DNA from: Chelydra serpentina
Lineage: Eukaryota > Chordata > Testudines > Chelydridae
Assembly: GCA_037349315.1 (NCBI GenBank)
Contig: JBAIAC010000026.1
Span: 25,635,501-25,699,500 of the forward strand
Direction of reading: 5' to 3'
DNA length: 64,000 nucleotides
Positions 25,222 through 34,966 of this stretch are shown here, in pieces; within the stretch, counting starts at the first letter, position 1; every line of letters starts with the position of its first letter. The position numbers and the translations under genes were made by a program. Under the pieces are notes generated by a model. The model did no database searches and was not told the DNA's origin. It saw nothing but the letters and a program-made list of their open reading frames with translations.

Positions 25222-27029
25222 ACTAATATTATTTTATTTATCCTGAATGATATTCATCCATCACTTTTTTTAAAAGTCTGAATATCTTGGAGCAAGGTTT
25301 CAAAATGAATTAATAACCTAATCTTTCCTCCGGATATGCAAGTTCAAACCTGTCAGAGGTGACTATGGCAGTCAATATGATATATTAGTAGGCCAACTTG
25401 TAGGAATGGACTAACAAGAGGATGCTGTGATCCAGATGATACCTGTGTTCAGAAGTCCTCTTTTCTGGAAAATATTTGGCTAGGTCAGAAAAGTGCAATA
25501 GAAAAGAAAGGAGACTGGAGTGGTTACATGCAGTACCTGTGACAAGGTTGTATAATTGAACCAAGTCATCCCTAAGAATGTCACTCTGGTCATGTGTACT
25601 GATTTCAAAGGGATACCTTCCTCTCCTCCTTCCCCCCAGTTGAGACTGATGCATGGCTTTTGGTTAAACATAGGTTCAAATCTCAAAGTTTGGAAGTTTT
25701 ACTCTCATTTGGATCTAAAGTTCTGGTCCATAACCATATTGAGTCTTTGTGATGGTACTGGGCAGAGAACTGTAGTAACGACACCATAGTAGTAGAGAGA
25801 AGAGGCAGTGAGGGCGCAAGTGACTGACAGAAACACGTGTGTGGAAATACTTAAAATACTCCAGTGGGTTTTCAAAGGATCCATGAAATTTGACTGAGCC
25901 ATAAATGAGTGGTGCAGCAAAAGACCCACCCAACAGACTCCTTGGAATCCTATTCCAACCAGAACACTGTTCAATAAAAGAGAACACTTTTGCAACTCTC
26001 CTATTTAGATTATTTAAAAAAAAAACCATCAGGCAACTAAAGACAGTATCCTCCAGTATTGAGAAAGGTAGCATTTAGATCTAGTGCCACGTTCCCTAAT
26101 AACTAAGTAACTGGATGTGAAAACGTGAGAAGTACATTTACTCTTGGCATCTGAAGACTGTGTGATGGGCCAAGAAGAGGCATTACTGCCATTGCTAGGT
26201 TGGCTTGGTTTTGTTTCTTTCTGTTTGTAGCCATGGCAAAGGAAAGAAGAGAAGATTAAAGTGCACAAGTGGTGACACTCCCTTGAGAGGTGGGGGTCAC
26301 TATCAGTAGCTAGAGTAAGAGGCACAGAGGAGCAGGAGGGACAACCCATATCTGTGTCCGCCACTATTGCATGGAAACATACATGGCATGAACCAAACGG
26401 AGGTATCTGTTCCAGAGATGATTGAAAAGAGAAGTGTCCAACACATTTCAGGGGACTCTACCCCTCTCAGTATACTTCCATTGTGTGTGAATAAGGCCTC
26501 TGTGGTATCAACTGTGCAAAGCTGAACATGTGGTTTTGTTCTCAGCCTTCAACAATACAGTGGGACAGCAGTGGTATGAATGGGCCATTTACTCTTTTTT
26601 TGTTCCTTCTGTATTCCTGTCTTCTTGCCCTTCTATGTGTAGCTGTTATTGCTTGCTGTTGTGTGTTACCCCCTCTATGGTAGGCCAAAGGGGCTGCAGG
26701 TTAGGTTGCTTGGGTTTAAATTACTAATTTATTTCTAATAAATTATTTATTTTTATTTACAGAACATGATGTTTTCTTACATAAATAAATATTAGATGAG
26801 AAGGTCTCCGATTTGGTGGATAAGACATTACAACAAGGCTGAGGCAGTATAGGTTATGGGGTTAAAGTGTGTGTGTGTGTGTATATATGTATATTGTAAA
26901 GAGCTATGTAAGTATTACTAAGATGGCATAATTGCATATTCTCCCCCCCCCATATATATATAAATCATGTATATTGTTTTTATTTTCACTTCATCCCAGT
27001 TGGTCCATTTTCCCCTCACACAGATCAGT
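25222..27029. other. gene-free DNA with short simple repeats
   Basis: No gene recognised. Frames up to 119 codons (25715-26074 minus) overlap one another on opposite strands and carry no known domain. The simple repeats are described separately. Confidence 0.55.
26867..26970. repeat. (GT)n and (AT)n simple repeats
   Basis: About eight GT units at 26867-26882 run into an AT/GTAT stretch ending near 26896. A C-run with a TATATATATA tract follows at about 26942-26962. Confidence 0.85.
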
Positions 27030-27530
27030 TATTAATCAAGACAACCAGTGAGTTGTTCCATTTCTCTTAATTCTTTTATTCTTGTTAAATTTATTTCTAC
27101 AGCAAGGATTTATTTTTATTTTTACAACTATAAACACACACACACAGGCTGCATTCACACAGGATTCTAAACAGGTATTGTCTTTATTTAATTTCAGAAA
27201 ATCAGGACATTTCCCTAAAATTAGGCTAATAGAAAATGTCTGAAATAACTCTTGCTTCACCCTTCTAACCTCTGGTAAGAAACCTTTCAATGTGGGACAA
27301 TCCCAGAAGACATGATTGGAATTCCTTATCCTATTGCAAAATTCACAGCAAAATGCTGGAGGGAATGCAACTATTTTACTTTGTAAGACCAGTGTGTGAA
27401 AATATCTAATCATAACTTTCCTCTTGCATTCACTCCAAGAGAGGGAACTTGTGCCTACCATTATATCCTGCCAATCCTCTGGGGAGATTTGCTGGTTCAT
27501 CTTTTTTTTTTTTTCCAGACAAGTTTCACA
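27030..27530 (-). pseudogene. L1-clade LINE ORF2 C-terminal remnant
   Basis: A 190-codon minus frame (27608 down to 27036) contains, at residues about 87-104, the pattern C-x3-C-x7-H-x4-C (CCEFCNRIRNSNHVFWDC). This is the spacing of the cysteine-rich motif near the C-terminus of L1 ORF2 proteins. The context also fits: before it comes a basic stretch with WSECKRKVMIRYFHTLVLQ, and after it P-x-L-K-x-F. The frame's N-terminal third, above about 27530, runs through A/T-rich DNA (a long T-run at 27499-27512) and is probably not element sequence. The tail of the frame after residue 150 is also doubtful. No promoter, poly(A) tail or target duplication is visible, so this is an isolated dead fragment. 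An alternative is another LINE clade with a similar zinc knuckle. Confidence 0.6.
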
Positions 27531-27637
27531 ATGCATTGCCCTGTACTGGTTTCCTGTAGAAAAAATGTGAATACAATACACTTGTTCTTTTTTTTTGGTA
27601 TTGTACATCTAATTATCTATAATTTTCTTTCTTAGAC

Positions 27638-27720
27638 TCCTGCCCAGCAATGTACTTGAACATGTGCATAGCTTTATGCACATGAGTAAGCCCTTAACGT
27701 CAATGATTTTCATCATAAAG
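27638..27720. repeat. ancient foldback-family fragment
   Basis: CTGCCCAGCAATGTACTTGA, ACATGTGCATAGCTTTATGC and ACATGAGTAAGCCC follow the same word order as 2188-2280 and 20925-21047. Confidence 0.45.
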
Positions 27721-28731
27721 TCTTACAAATAGAATGGGTTTCGACAATGATAGGGTTGAGATTTTTTCAAAGCCATCTGGGGGATTTGGGCCAGCAATTC
27801 CCATTCATTTTAATATGATGTAATGATTAATTTTAATGGAAATTGGGCATCCAAATCCTTAATATGCTTTTGAAAATTTCAATCTAGGTGCCTGGTCCAA
27901 AGCCCAATGAAGTCATCCAAAAGACTCCCATTGACTTCAATGGCCTTTGGAAAAGGCCATAGAATATTATTGGAAAAACAAAAGGGGAGAGGGAGAGCAA
28001 AATAGGTTATCACTTAATGCTGAAATTACTTTTGACTGGGTAAATTGATGCTTCCTATTTTCAATTTTAGGAAAAATGTATTTCCCAGTAGAATGGATTA
28101 AAACCTCATATTACAATCCTGAAACTTAAATCAGTGTTAAAAATTGTAGCTCAACTGCTGTGCTCTGAAAAGAGAAAACACACCAGATTTGCCCATTTTC
28201 TCCCCTTCCCTTCATCCTTTCTCTAGGACCACTCGTGGCCAGAAGCAGAGAGAATGAAAAATATTGGGGATAATGACAGAGGATCCCCTGAATGTGGGTG
28301 ATGTTTTATTATGTATCTTCAAATCAAAACCAGAACTATCCAAAACAACAAACATTTATGGCCAAATTTCTACCGGTGAGATAAACACAGAAACAGATGC
28401 TGTAGTATTAAGTTGCAGAAAACCAGAGGATATTATGGGTATATTTAAATGCAATCAAAATTGGAAACAAATTAGTGCTTAGAATTTTTAGATGTGTGCC
28501 CAAACCAAAGCCTGAGATCTGATAAGAACATCTCTGAACTCTGGAGAAGTAAAGAGCTGGATGTTCATGGCTTTCACCTATCTCTAGGGCTTCCCCCGCA
28601 AGAAGGAGGAGCAAAAACCTCTGGTGGATGCCCTCTGTAGCATAAAAGAACCTTTATTATTTTGTTATGAGATTAAATTAATTGAAAATTAAATTAAGAT
28701 TTAATTATTACACAGGTAAATTGATCAAATG
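27721..28731. other. gene-free DNA; old TTGACTTCAATGG repeat inside
   Basis: At 27893-27960 the phrases GGTCCAAAGCCCAATGAAGT and CCCATTGACTTCAATGGCCT form an imperfect inverted pair. Related pairs occur near 33595, 43556 and 52153. Otherwise there is no gene; the 72-codon plus frame at 28264-28482 carries no known domain. Confidence 0.5.
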
Positions 28732-28914
28732 ATAGAATCATAGAATATCAGGGTTGGAAGGGACCTTAGTAAGTCATCTAGTCCAACCCCCTGCTCAAAG
28801 CAGGACCAATCCCCAATTTTTGCCCCCGATCCCCAAATGGCCCCCTCAAGGATTGAACTCACAACCCAGGGTTTAGCAGGCCAATGCTCAAACCACTGAG
28901 CTATCCCTCCCCCC
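28732..28914 (-). mobile_element. tRNA-derived SINE with CR1-type tail (tortoise Pol III/SINE type)
   Basis: Read on the minus strand, the unit starts GGGGGGAGGGATAGCTCAGT and has a tRNA-like head. The A box TAGCTCAGTGG lies at 28893-28903 and the B box GAGTTCAATCC at 28850-28860. After the head comes a unique middle (GGGGGCCATTTGGGGATCGG). It ends in a CR1-like tail whose complement, ATCATAGAATATCAGGGTTG, matches the 3' end of the CR1 copy at 58655. Such SINEs are transcribed by RNA polymerase III and depend on CR1 reverse transcriptase recognising the shared tail. The copy appears nearly full length; no target duplication is clear. The tail ends in the TAGAATCATAGAAT-type octamer repeats. 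Confidence 0.93.
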
Positions 28915-29095
28915 GAAGTATTCATCCTGGAGAAGACATGGTGATCTGAAAGATTGCTGCAATTTGGGTATCTTTAATTATAATGATATCTTTCATGTAC
29001 GTCCCTCCTTAACTCTCATATGTGTTTCACATAGTCAGTGGCGGGTGAGGGGAGAATATGCAATCATGCCAGCTTAGTAATACTTACATAGCTCT

Positions 29096-29262
29096 TTACA
29101 AAGGGAGAATGTGTCATTATCCACATTTGATATATGGGGAAACTGAGTCATGGATGTTAAATGACTTGCCTAAGGCCTTACAGTGAGTCAGTCCAAAACC
29201 AGGAAGGAAACCCAGGTTCCCTGACTCCCAGTCCAGTGAACTATGCATTTTACTGCCATACT
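29096..29262 (-). repeat. MIR-like SINE, minus strand
   Basis: TATGGGGAAACTGAGTCATG, AATGACTTGCCTAAGGCCTT and CCCAGGTTCCCTGACTCCCA are the reverse complement of the MIR body. The order runs from its 3' half to the 'gactgggagtc' region. It is well preserved. Confidence 0.85.
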
Positions 29263-29580
29263 TGCTCTTGTTCCTGTGTGTGATGTTTTGGGGGATGTTT
29301 TCTACATAATTTGACAATAACATAGCTAGATAGTGGCATGACCGAAAACATCCATTCATCTATCCCAATTTAGTTCTGGCAGGGATCAACTTTTATTCCT
29401 ATTTTCAGGGTCATGGAATTCTTTTGACTGTGCTGGCATTTATGGTCTGGGAAAGAAGAATGCTTTATAAAGCTCTTAGTGGTTTAGAAAACAAACTTTT
29501 GCCAGGACTGTAAACAGTTTATTAACTGAACTCAACAGCAGGGGTTCATGTAATTGCTTACCTCTTCTCTGACCAGAGCT
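29263..29580. other. gene-free spacer
   Basis: No gene or repeat recognised between the MIR copy and the possible L1-like fragment. Confidence 0.55.
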
Positions 29581-29581
29581 T

Positions 29582-29785
29582 ATGTTGCTGCCATGCAAGG
29601 AATTTGTTTTAAAGGTGTTAAGAGGGAAGCTGATAGATTTGAGCATAAACAAAGTGGCTAAAAATATTCAAGCAGAAATTAAAGAGCAATACCTTAAATT
29701 ATTTCCGCAGATGATCCATGAGGGATTGCAATGTCGTGGTCAAATGCCTATTTCACTTTCCAGGGTAAAAGCAAAGATGTGAATC
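29582..29785 (+). pseudogene. possible L1-clade ORF2 fragment (weak)
   Basis: A 66-codon plus frame contains LKVLRGKLIDLSINK followed by AEIKEQYLKLF. L1 ORF2 proteins have a comparable stretch between endonuclease and reverse transcriptase (a K...LRGK.I....K pattern followed by a charged helix). There is no second motif, and upstream and downstream frames do not continue the similarity. It is on the opposite strand from the L1-like remnant at 27.0-27.5 kb. It may be chance. Confidence 0.25.
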
Positions 29786-32585
29786 TTAATGATGCAATTT
29801 TATCTTCGGGCTCAGTGGTCAGTCGATAGCCTTTCCAGGGTATTGTGTTTCTTCCTTTTCTTTCTTTGCTTCTCCCATAGAGAAATTGTAGCTCAGAGCT
29901 GGCCAAATATATATCTTTCAGAGCAGAGAGCATTAACATGCTCTAATGGTCTGCTTAAAACTGGGATGTGTAGCTTGTATGCCTATGCTGGTTAACCCAA
30001 AACAAAGATTGAGTAAGGGTTCTGTATATAAGGGGAAAGTAGAATGTGAAATTAAAATGTAAATCAAAAAGTAATTGGCTTTTTTGTGCATAGTTTAGAT
30101 AAGATTTACTTTTGAAGAATGACTTTGTGTTTTAACACAGCAGGCCAGGCGCCATGTGGCACACTTGCACTTAATAATGGCAACCAATCTAGGCCATAAA
30201 TATTGCAAACGATGCAATTTGAATGAGGAGCCCTATGAACCGTAATAAAACCCCCTGTGATTAATTCTAAAACTGCTCTGTTCATATTAGACCTGCAGTG
30301 GCCTCCCTGATGAGATCAATACAGCGTAGCAGAGTGATTCTAATAGAAGTGTTATTATCTTTTAATCTTCAGAAGAATGCCAACTTTTAGAATTCTTCAA
30401 CATTCTGGCTGCTTATTTTCACAGAGCAACCTTGGAAGCAGTTGTTTTCTGGAATGAAGATACATTAGAGTCTTCAAGGATTTATCAGTAATAGGACACG
30501 GTCACTGTTTGTGGAGCCAACAGCTAAAAGGCACATTTGTATGCTGGGACTTACAATTGGTCACAATGACCTTCCCTGTCAGCCTCTATTTTCTCAGCAG
30601 ACAAATGCCTACAGTGAATGAGTAGCAAAGGACAGAGATTTGGAGAGGTGGGGGGGAGAGAAAACAATATAGTGTTTTTCAGGCAACCAAAAGCATCATC
30701 TTGTTAGAGCCTAGGTTGCATAAATTACATTTAGCCCCAGCTTTTCTGTACAAGTACTGTAAGCAATACTAAATAGAATGAAATGTCAGTAACAATTTTT
30801 TGTTATCAGTAGGATGATATAGAAGCAGCATATGATGGAATGAGGGATACTTGGAGTACCTAAAAATATTTTAATTTGTAGACATTTCCAGAAGGAATCA
30901 AAAGGCAGAGTGTTTTTTGCTGTGTCTCTTTCCTGTTTTTATATTAAAAAATAACAAAAATGACCCCCATCCATTGCTAAAGTAAATGCTGCAAGGTAGC
31001 ATAAGGGAATCATTTCATATCTGTAAGCTTTAAATCAGCAGTGAGAAGAGACAATACCAGCTTGCTAGATCTGAAAATAAACCTCCTTAACCATGGATTT
31101 GCTTGAAAGTGTTTACAAGATGTCTTTCCTGTTTGTGTACAGCATTGTCAAACATATATGGTGTGTCATTACTACATAATGCAACCTGCTGGGTAGTAAT
31201 TGAACATCAATATAGGAATTGAGACAGACAACAGCAAAAAATGAAAAAATGCAAGGCCTTTTTTATTTAAAAAAAATTGTTTAAAAAGAAGTTCAGCCTC
31301 TGGTTTTCAGGAATTTAAACTTCGATATCACTTAATTTGAGGTACTGTATCTGGGTTGTAATTGTGATTTCCACAGAAATCTCCTAGGAATAGGATATAC
31401 ACTATAAAGATTAAACAGGTCAGTAATAAAATGAAAAGGAGAGCTCGACTCCTGTGGTGTGTTCCTTGCATGCCCCAGGCCACATTTGACTCAGGGAAGT
31501 TATTAAAATCAATGTGTGTTACGGTGGATCTGTAAAGAGGACTGTATGCATAAATAACCTTTTATTGAAGGTATGGTAAGCTGTTCAGAAGAAAATGGCT
31601 TAAAAGAGGATATAGTGCTTCTCATTTCAGATTTGTAACTGGGTTAATTATTATTAAGGACAGAAAACAGGATAGCTGTTTTTTCTATTGACCAGGCTTT
31701 TTCAACCCCCTGGTTTCCCTTTGTAAAAGCACATTGTTCACTTCAATGCCTAGTAGTTGTAAAACTTATGCACACAGGTGTCTTTTTTTATTTGGTATAT
31801 ACAGTAACTGGAAAATTCTGACAGGCTAATCTATTTTACAGATGTTTTTGCTGTTTCTGCAGCTGCCTTTGGATACGCACACGAGCTGTGTTTCTGAAAT
31901 TGGCACCAGAGTAAACTTTCAATATCTTGCAAATAGCACAAATTCAGACACATGCTTCTGTATCTGATATCATTGCTCTGTGATCTCCGGCTTTCTTTTG
32001 AGTGTGCTTGGTGAGCTCATTTGCATGTAAATACCCAAAGTGCTCCTCCAGCTTACAACTATTTCTTAGCTGTGCTGGTGTCTGAGTTCTGGGAACAAAC
32101 CAAACTGCTTGGGAGAACTTTTGTTTTCACTGAGTTCCTTTTTTCCTCTCTTTTTCCTTCTTCTTCAACTCCCCCACTTTTTTTTCTAATCCTGGAATCA
32201 AATGGAAGTCTCAGTTACAAAATGCAGAGGAAGTAATAATCTTGTAAGCCTTGGAGCTTGTTCAGAGTCTGAAACTATGGCACCAAGCTAATTACAGCTG
32301 TATAAATTGTACTCTGAGCCCCAAACTCAAAATGTAGGTCCCATTCACTACTTTTCTGATGATTTTAGTAATGAAAGTTTACAAAATTTGTTGGGCTATT
32401 GTTGGCTCAAGCTAATTTGGAGATTGCCAAAAGCGACAGCGATGGATGGGAGATCAATAACTGAATCACATTATTTTTATAATTGCTTTAAAAACTTATA
32501 TCCAATATGAATATTTTCATCAAATTCACTCTAAGAATTCTAGTGGAAACATGGGGATAGACTCTCAATTCTTATAATATGGCGA
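29786..32585. other. repeat-free block, possible conserved non-coding DNA
   Basis: In about 2.8 kb I recognise no mobile element, in contrast to most of the window, and no coding frame. The part from about 30120 to 30640 mixes homeodomain-like TAAT cores (TGTGATTAATTCTAA) with balanced composition, which often goes with developmental enhancers. This is inference only. At 32019-32032 ATTTGCATGTAAAT contains the octamer ATTTGCAT followed by an inverted near-copy. Confidence 0.35.
32019..32032. promoter_or_regulatory. octamer-like POU site pair
   Basis: ATTTGCATGTAAAT joins the canonical POU octamer ATTTGCAT to an overlapping inverted ATTTACAT. A 14-bp palindrome-like POU site is plausible, but a chance occurrence cannot be excluded. 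Confidence 0.25.
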
Positions 32586-33102
32586 GCGAGCTTACAGACA
32601 GCCCCCCAACCTGAAGCAAATACTCACCAGCAACCACACACCATACAACAAAAACAAAATCCCAGGAACCTATCCTTGCAACAAAGCCCGTTGCCAACTC
32701 TGTCCACATATCTATTCAAGTGACACCATCATAGGACCTAATCACATCAGCCACACCATCAGGGGATCGTTCACCTGCACATCTACCAATGTGATATATG
32801 CCATCATGTGCCAGCAATGCCCCTCTGCCATGTACGTTGGCCAAACTCGACAGTCTCTACGCAAAAGAATAAATGGACACAAATCTGACATCAGGAATCA
32901 TCGCATTCAAAAGCCAGTAGGTGAACACTTCAACCTCCCTGATCACGCAATGACAGATTTAAAGGTAGCAATTTTACAACAGAAAAACTTCAAAAACAGA
33001 CTGCAACGCGAAGTTGCTGAACTGGAATTAATATGAAAACTAGATACCATTACCTTAGGTCTCAATATTGACTGTGAATGGCTCGGTCATTACGTTAATT
33101 GA
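32578..33102 (+). pseudogene. Penelope-like ORF C-terminus with GIY-YIG endonuclease, one stop
   Basis: The frame is open from 32578 to a TGA at 33034-33036 and then continues in frame to its natural-looking end, HYVN followed by TGA at 33100-33102. The TGA replaces a TGC codon: the copies at 34.8 and 39.3 kb have cysteine there (LICKLD). Visible elements in order: QPPNLKQILTSN linker; a cysteine pair, CQLCPHIYSSDTI; then VIYAIMCQQC (GIY half), MYVGQTRQSLRKRINGHKSD (YIG half with the conserved arginine), and GEHFNL with the conserved glutamate. In Penelope-like elements this C-terminal GIY-YIG nuclease nicks target DNA next to the reverse transcriptase. Start is absent because the copy is 5'-truncated; a GTG at 32791 is only an internal valine. 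Apart from the stop, the endonuclease core looks intact. Confidence 0.88.
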
Positions 33103-33413
33103 ATTTATTTCTCTCCTCCCCCCCCCCCCCACGTTAAATACCCTTAACTCCTTTGTGTCAACTGTCTGTAATGGGCCATGTTGCTTACCACTTCAAAAGT
33201 TTCTTTCCTACTGATAACAGTTCCTTTCAATTAATTAACCTTTTACAGTTGATATGGTTACTTCCACCTTTTCATGTTTCTCTGACTGTATAAATATCCT
33301 CTCACTGAGTGTTCCATTCCATGCATCCGACGAAGCGGACTGTAGTCCACGAAAGCTTATGCTGAAATAAATTTGTTAGTCTCTAAGGTGCCACAAGTAT
33401 TTCTTTCTTATTT
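32586..33413 (+). mobile_element. Penelope-like element, 3' part, plus strand
   Basis: The fragment begins abruptly within the coding region (CTTACAGACAGCCCCCCAAC, the same join as at 38900) and continues through the GIY-YIG endonuclease region to a 3' UTR. The UTR contains a 13-C run (33118-33130) and the terminal CACGAAAGCTTATGCTGAAA, TAAATTTGTTAGTCTCTAAG and GTGCCACAAGTA phrases. The last matched bases are near 33410 (TTTCTTTTTGC). 5' truncation is normal for these retroelements. No target duplication is clear. Confidence 0.9.
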
Positions 33414-34437
33414 TCTTTTTGCTTAAATAAGGCATTTTTTATTTTTTTATTATTGTTTATAATCTGATCCTTTAATTCTGGAAAATCATTATATAGATAT
33501 AGTTGTATATTTAAAATACAACTAATGAGGAAATATCTGTCACCTTAACAAGAGAGAACCTCCGTATCACTGAATGCTCACATTAACCTAAAGCAACAAA
33601 TCTCTCTCCCATTGAAGTTGATGGGAAAACTACAATTGACTTAAACAGGAGCAAGATTTGTCTTTTAGTGTTGGAGGGAGCCTTGCATGAGGTTTCTGCA
33701 CTGGGTAAATTTCACCTTAAATTAACATAACCCAGAATTAATTTCTGTAATCTTCATGCATATTTATTTGATTAGCAGTGTGTTGAATTTTCATTGCTAT
33801 GGGGGAAAAAGGGATGGATGGGAGAGGGAAAGATAATCAGGGCATTGCAGGAAAACTGAACTAAAAATCCTTGCATTCCTAGTGTTTCGTTTTTATTTCA
33901 GCAATGTGTTTGTGTTCTTGCTATTAAAGTAAAGCCAGGTATCTTTGTGGTTAAATTCCTCAGTAATGGAATTCATAAACTGTTGTGGTTTGAAATGTTG
34001 CTTCATAGTTTTTCATTAGTCAGTCCTACCCTTTCTATTACAAAGACAAAGTTTGAAAGGCCATGCCCTTGTTTCTTCCTAAAGAAATGCTTTCTGGCAG
34101 ACACTGTTAACAATGCTAAATGCCTTTGCAAATGTAATCCCCATCTTAGTTTTGTTCTCATTTAATTGAATTAGGAAGGCATAACAAACCAAAAAGGTTA
34201 CTTTCATGTCCTTAACTTTGCATAATAGTGAGGTTGTGATATGTATTTCTCACATAATGGTTTTGTATATGTTATGCTGTACTTGGCAAGGGACCGTTTT
34301 TTGTGCATAATAACTGTAGTTCATATTCATGTTCTTACTTCGCATCTTAAATTTTAATCGGTGTTAATTAAAATATATTTTCAAGCTTCCCTTAATGTAA
34401 CCCGCTAATATGCAAGCTGTTAGACAATAAGAGGTCT
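33414..34437. other. gene-free DNA; old CCCATTGAAGT repeat inside
   Basis: At 33595-33650 CTCCCATTGAAGTTGATGGG and CAATTGACTTAAACAGGAGC form an imperfect inverted pair of the type seen at 27893. No coding region is visible. Confidence 0.5.
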
Positions 34438-34966
34438 TTTTGAGAGATTACAGTGTAGTAGCCATGTTAGTCTGTGTCAGCAAAAAGAAAATCAAATACT
34501 TGTGGCACCTTAGAGACTAACAAATTTATTTCAGCATAAGCTTTCGTGGGTTAGAACCCACTTCATCGGATGCATGGAATGAAACATACAGTAGACAGAT
34601 ATTTATACAGTCAGAGAAACATGATAAGGTGGAAGTGCGAATACCAACCCTAAGAGGCTAATTAATTGAGAGGAACCATAACAGCAGGGGAAGAAAAACC
34701 TTTGAAGTGATAAACAAGATGGCCAATGTGGACAGTTGACACACAGGTGTGAATGAGGATCGTTAACTTAAGGGAAATAGATTCAATTAACGTAATGGCC
34801 AAGCCATTCCAAGTCTCTATTTAATCCCGAGTTGATGGTATCTAATTTGCATATCAATTCAAGTTCAACAGCTTCTCCTTGTAGTCTGTTTTTGACATTT
34901 ATTTGTTGCAAAATTACCACCCTCAAGTCTGTCACTGAGTGATTAGGGAGGTTGATTTTGAGAGAT
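34438..34966 (-). mobile_element. Penelope-like element, minus strand, with 11-bp target duplication
   Basis: The element spans 34449-34955. In plus-strand reading it opens with the complement of the 3' terminus (TACAGTGTAGTAGCCATGTT, then GTGGCACCTTAGAGACTAAC and AGCATAAGCTTTCGTGGGTT). It continues through the UTR into the endonuclease C-terminus (about 34783-34955, encoding LPNHSVTDLRVVILQQ and ICKLDTI on the minus strand). An 11-bp direct repeat, TTTTGAGAGAT, flanks it at 34438-34448 and 34956-34966. It is 5'-truncated just upstream of that coding portion, so no nuclease core remains. Confidence 0.9.

Noticed and set aside
27036..27608. 190-codon minus frame as a host gene
   Set aside because: The only recognisable part is the L1-type cysteine motif; both ends run into A/T-rich DNA, so it is an element remnant, not a gene.
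28850..28903. A functional tRNA gene
   Set aside because: The A and B boxes are there but the unit is a SINE head fused to a CR1 tail, without a complete cloverleaf or terminator of its own.
33118..33130. 13-C run as a functional signal
   Set aside because: It is a homopolymer in the Penelope-like 3' UTR; C-runs of similar length occur elsewhere in the window (for example 63471-63480).
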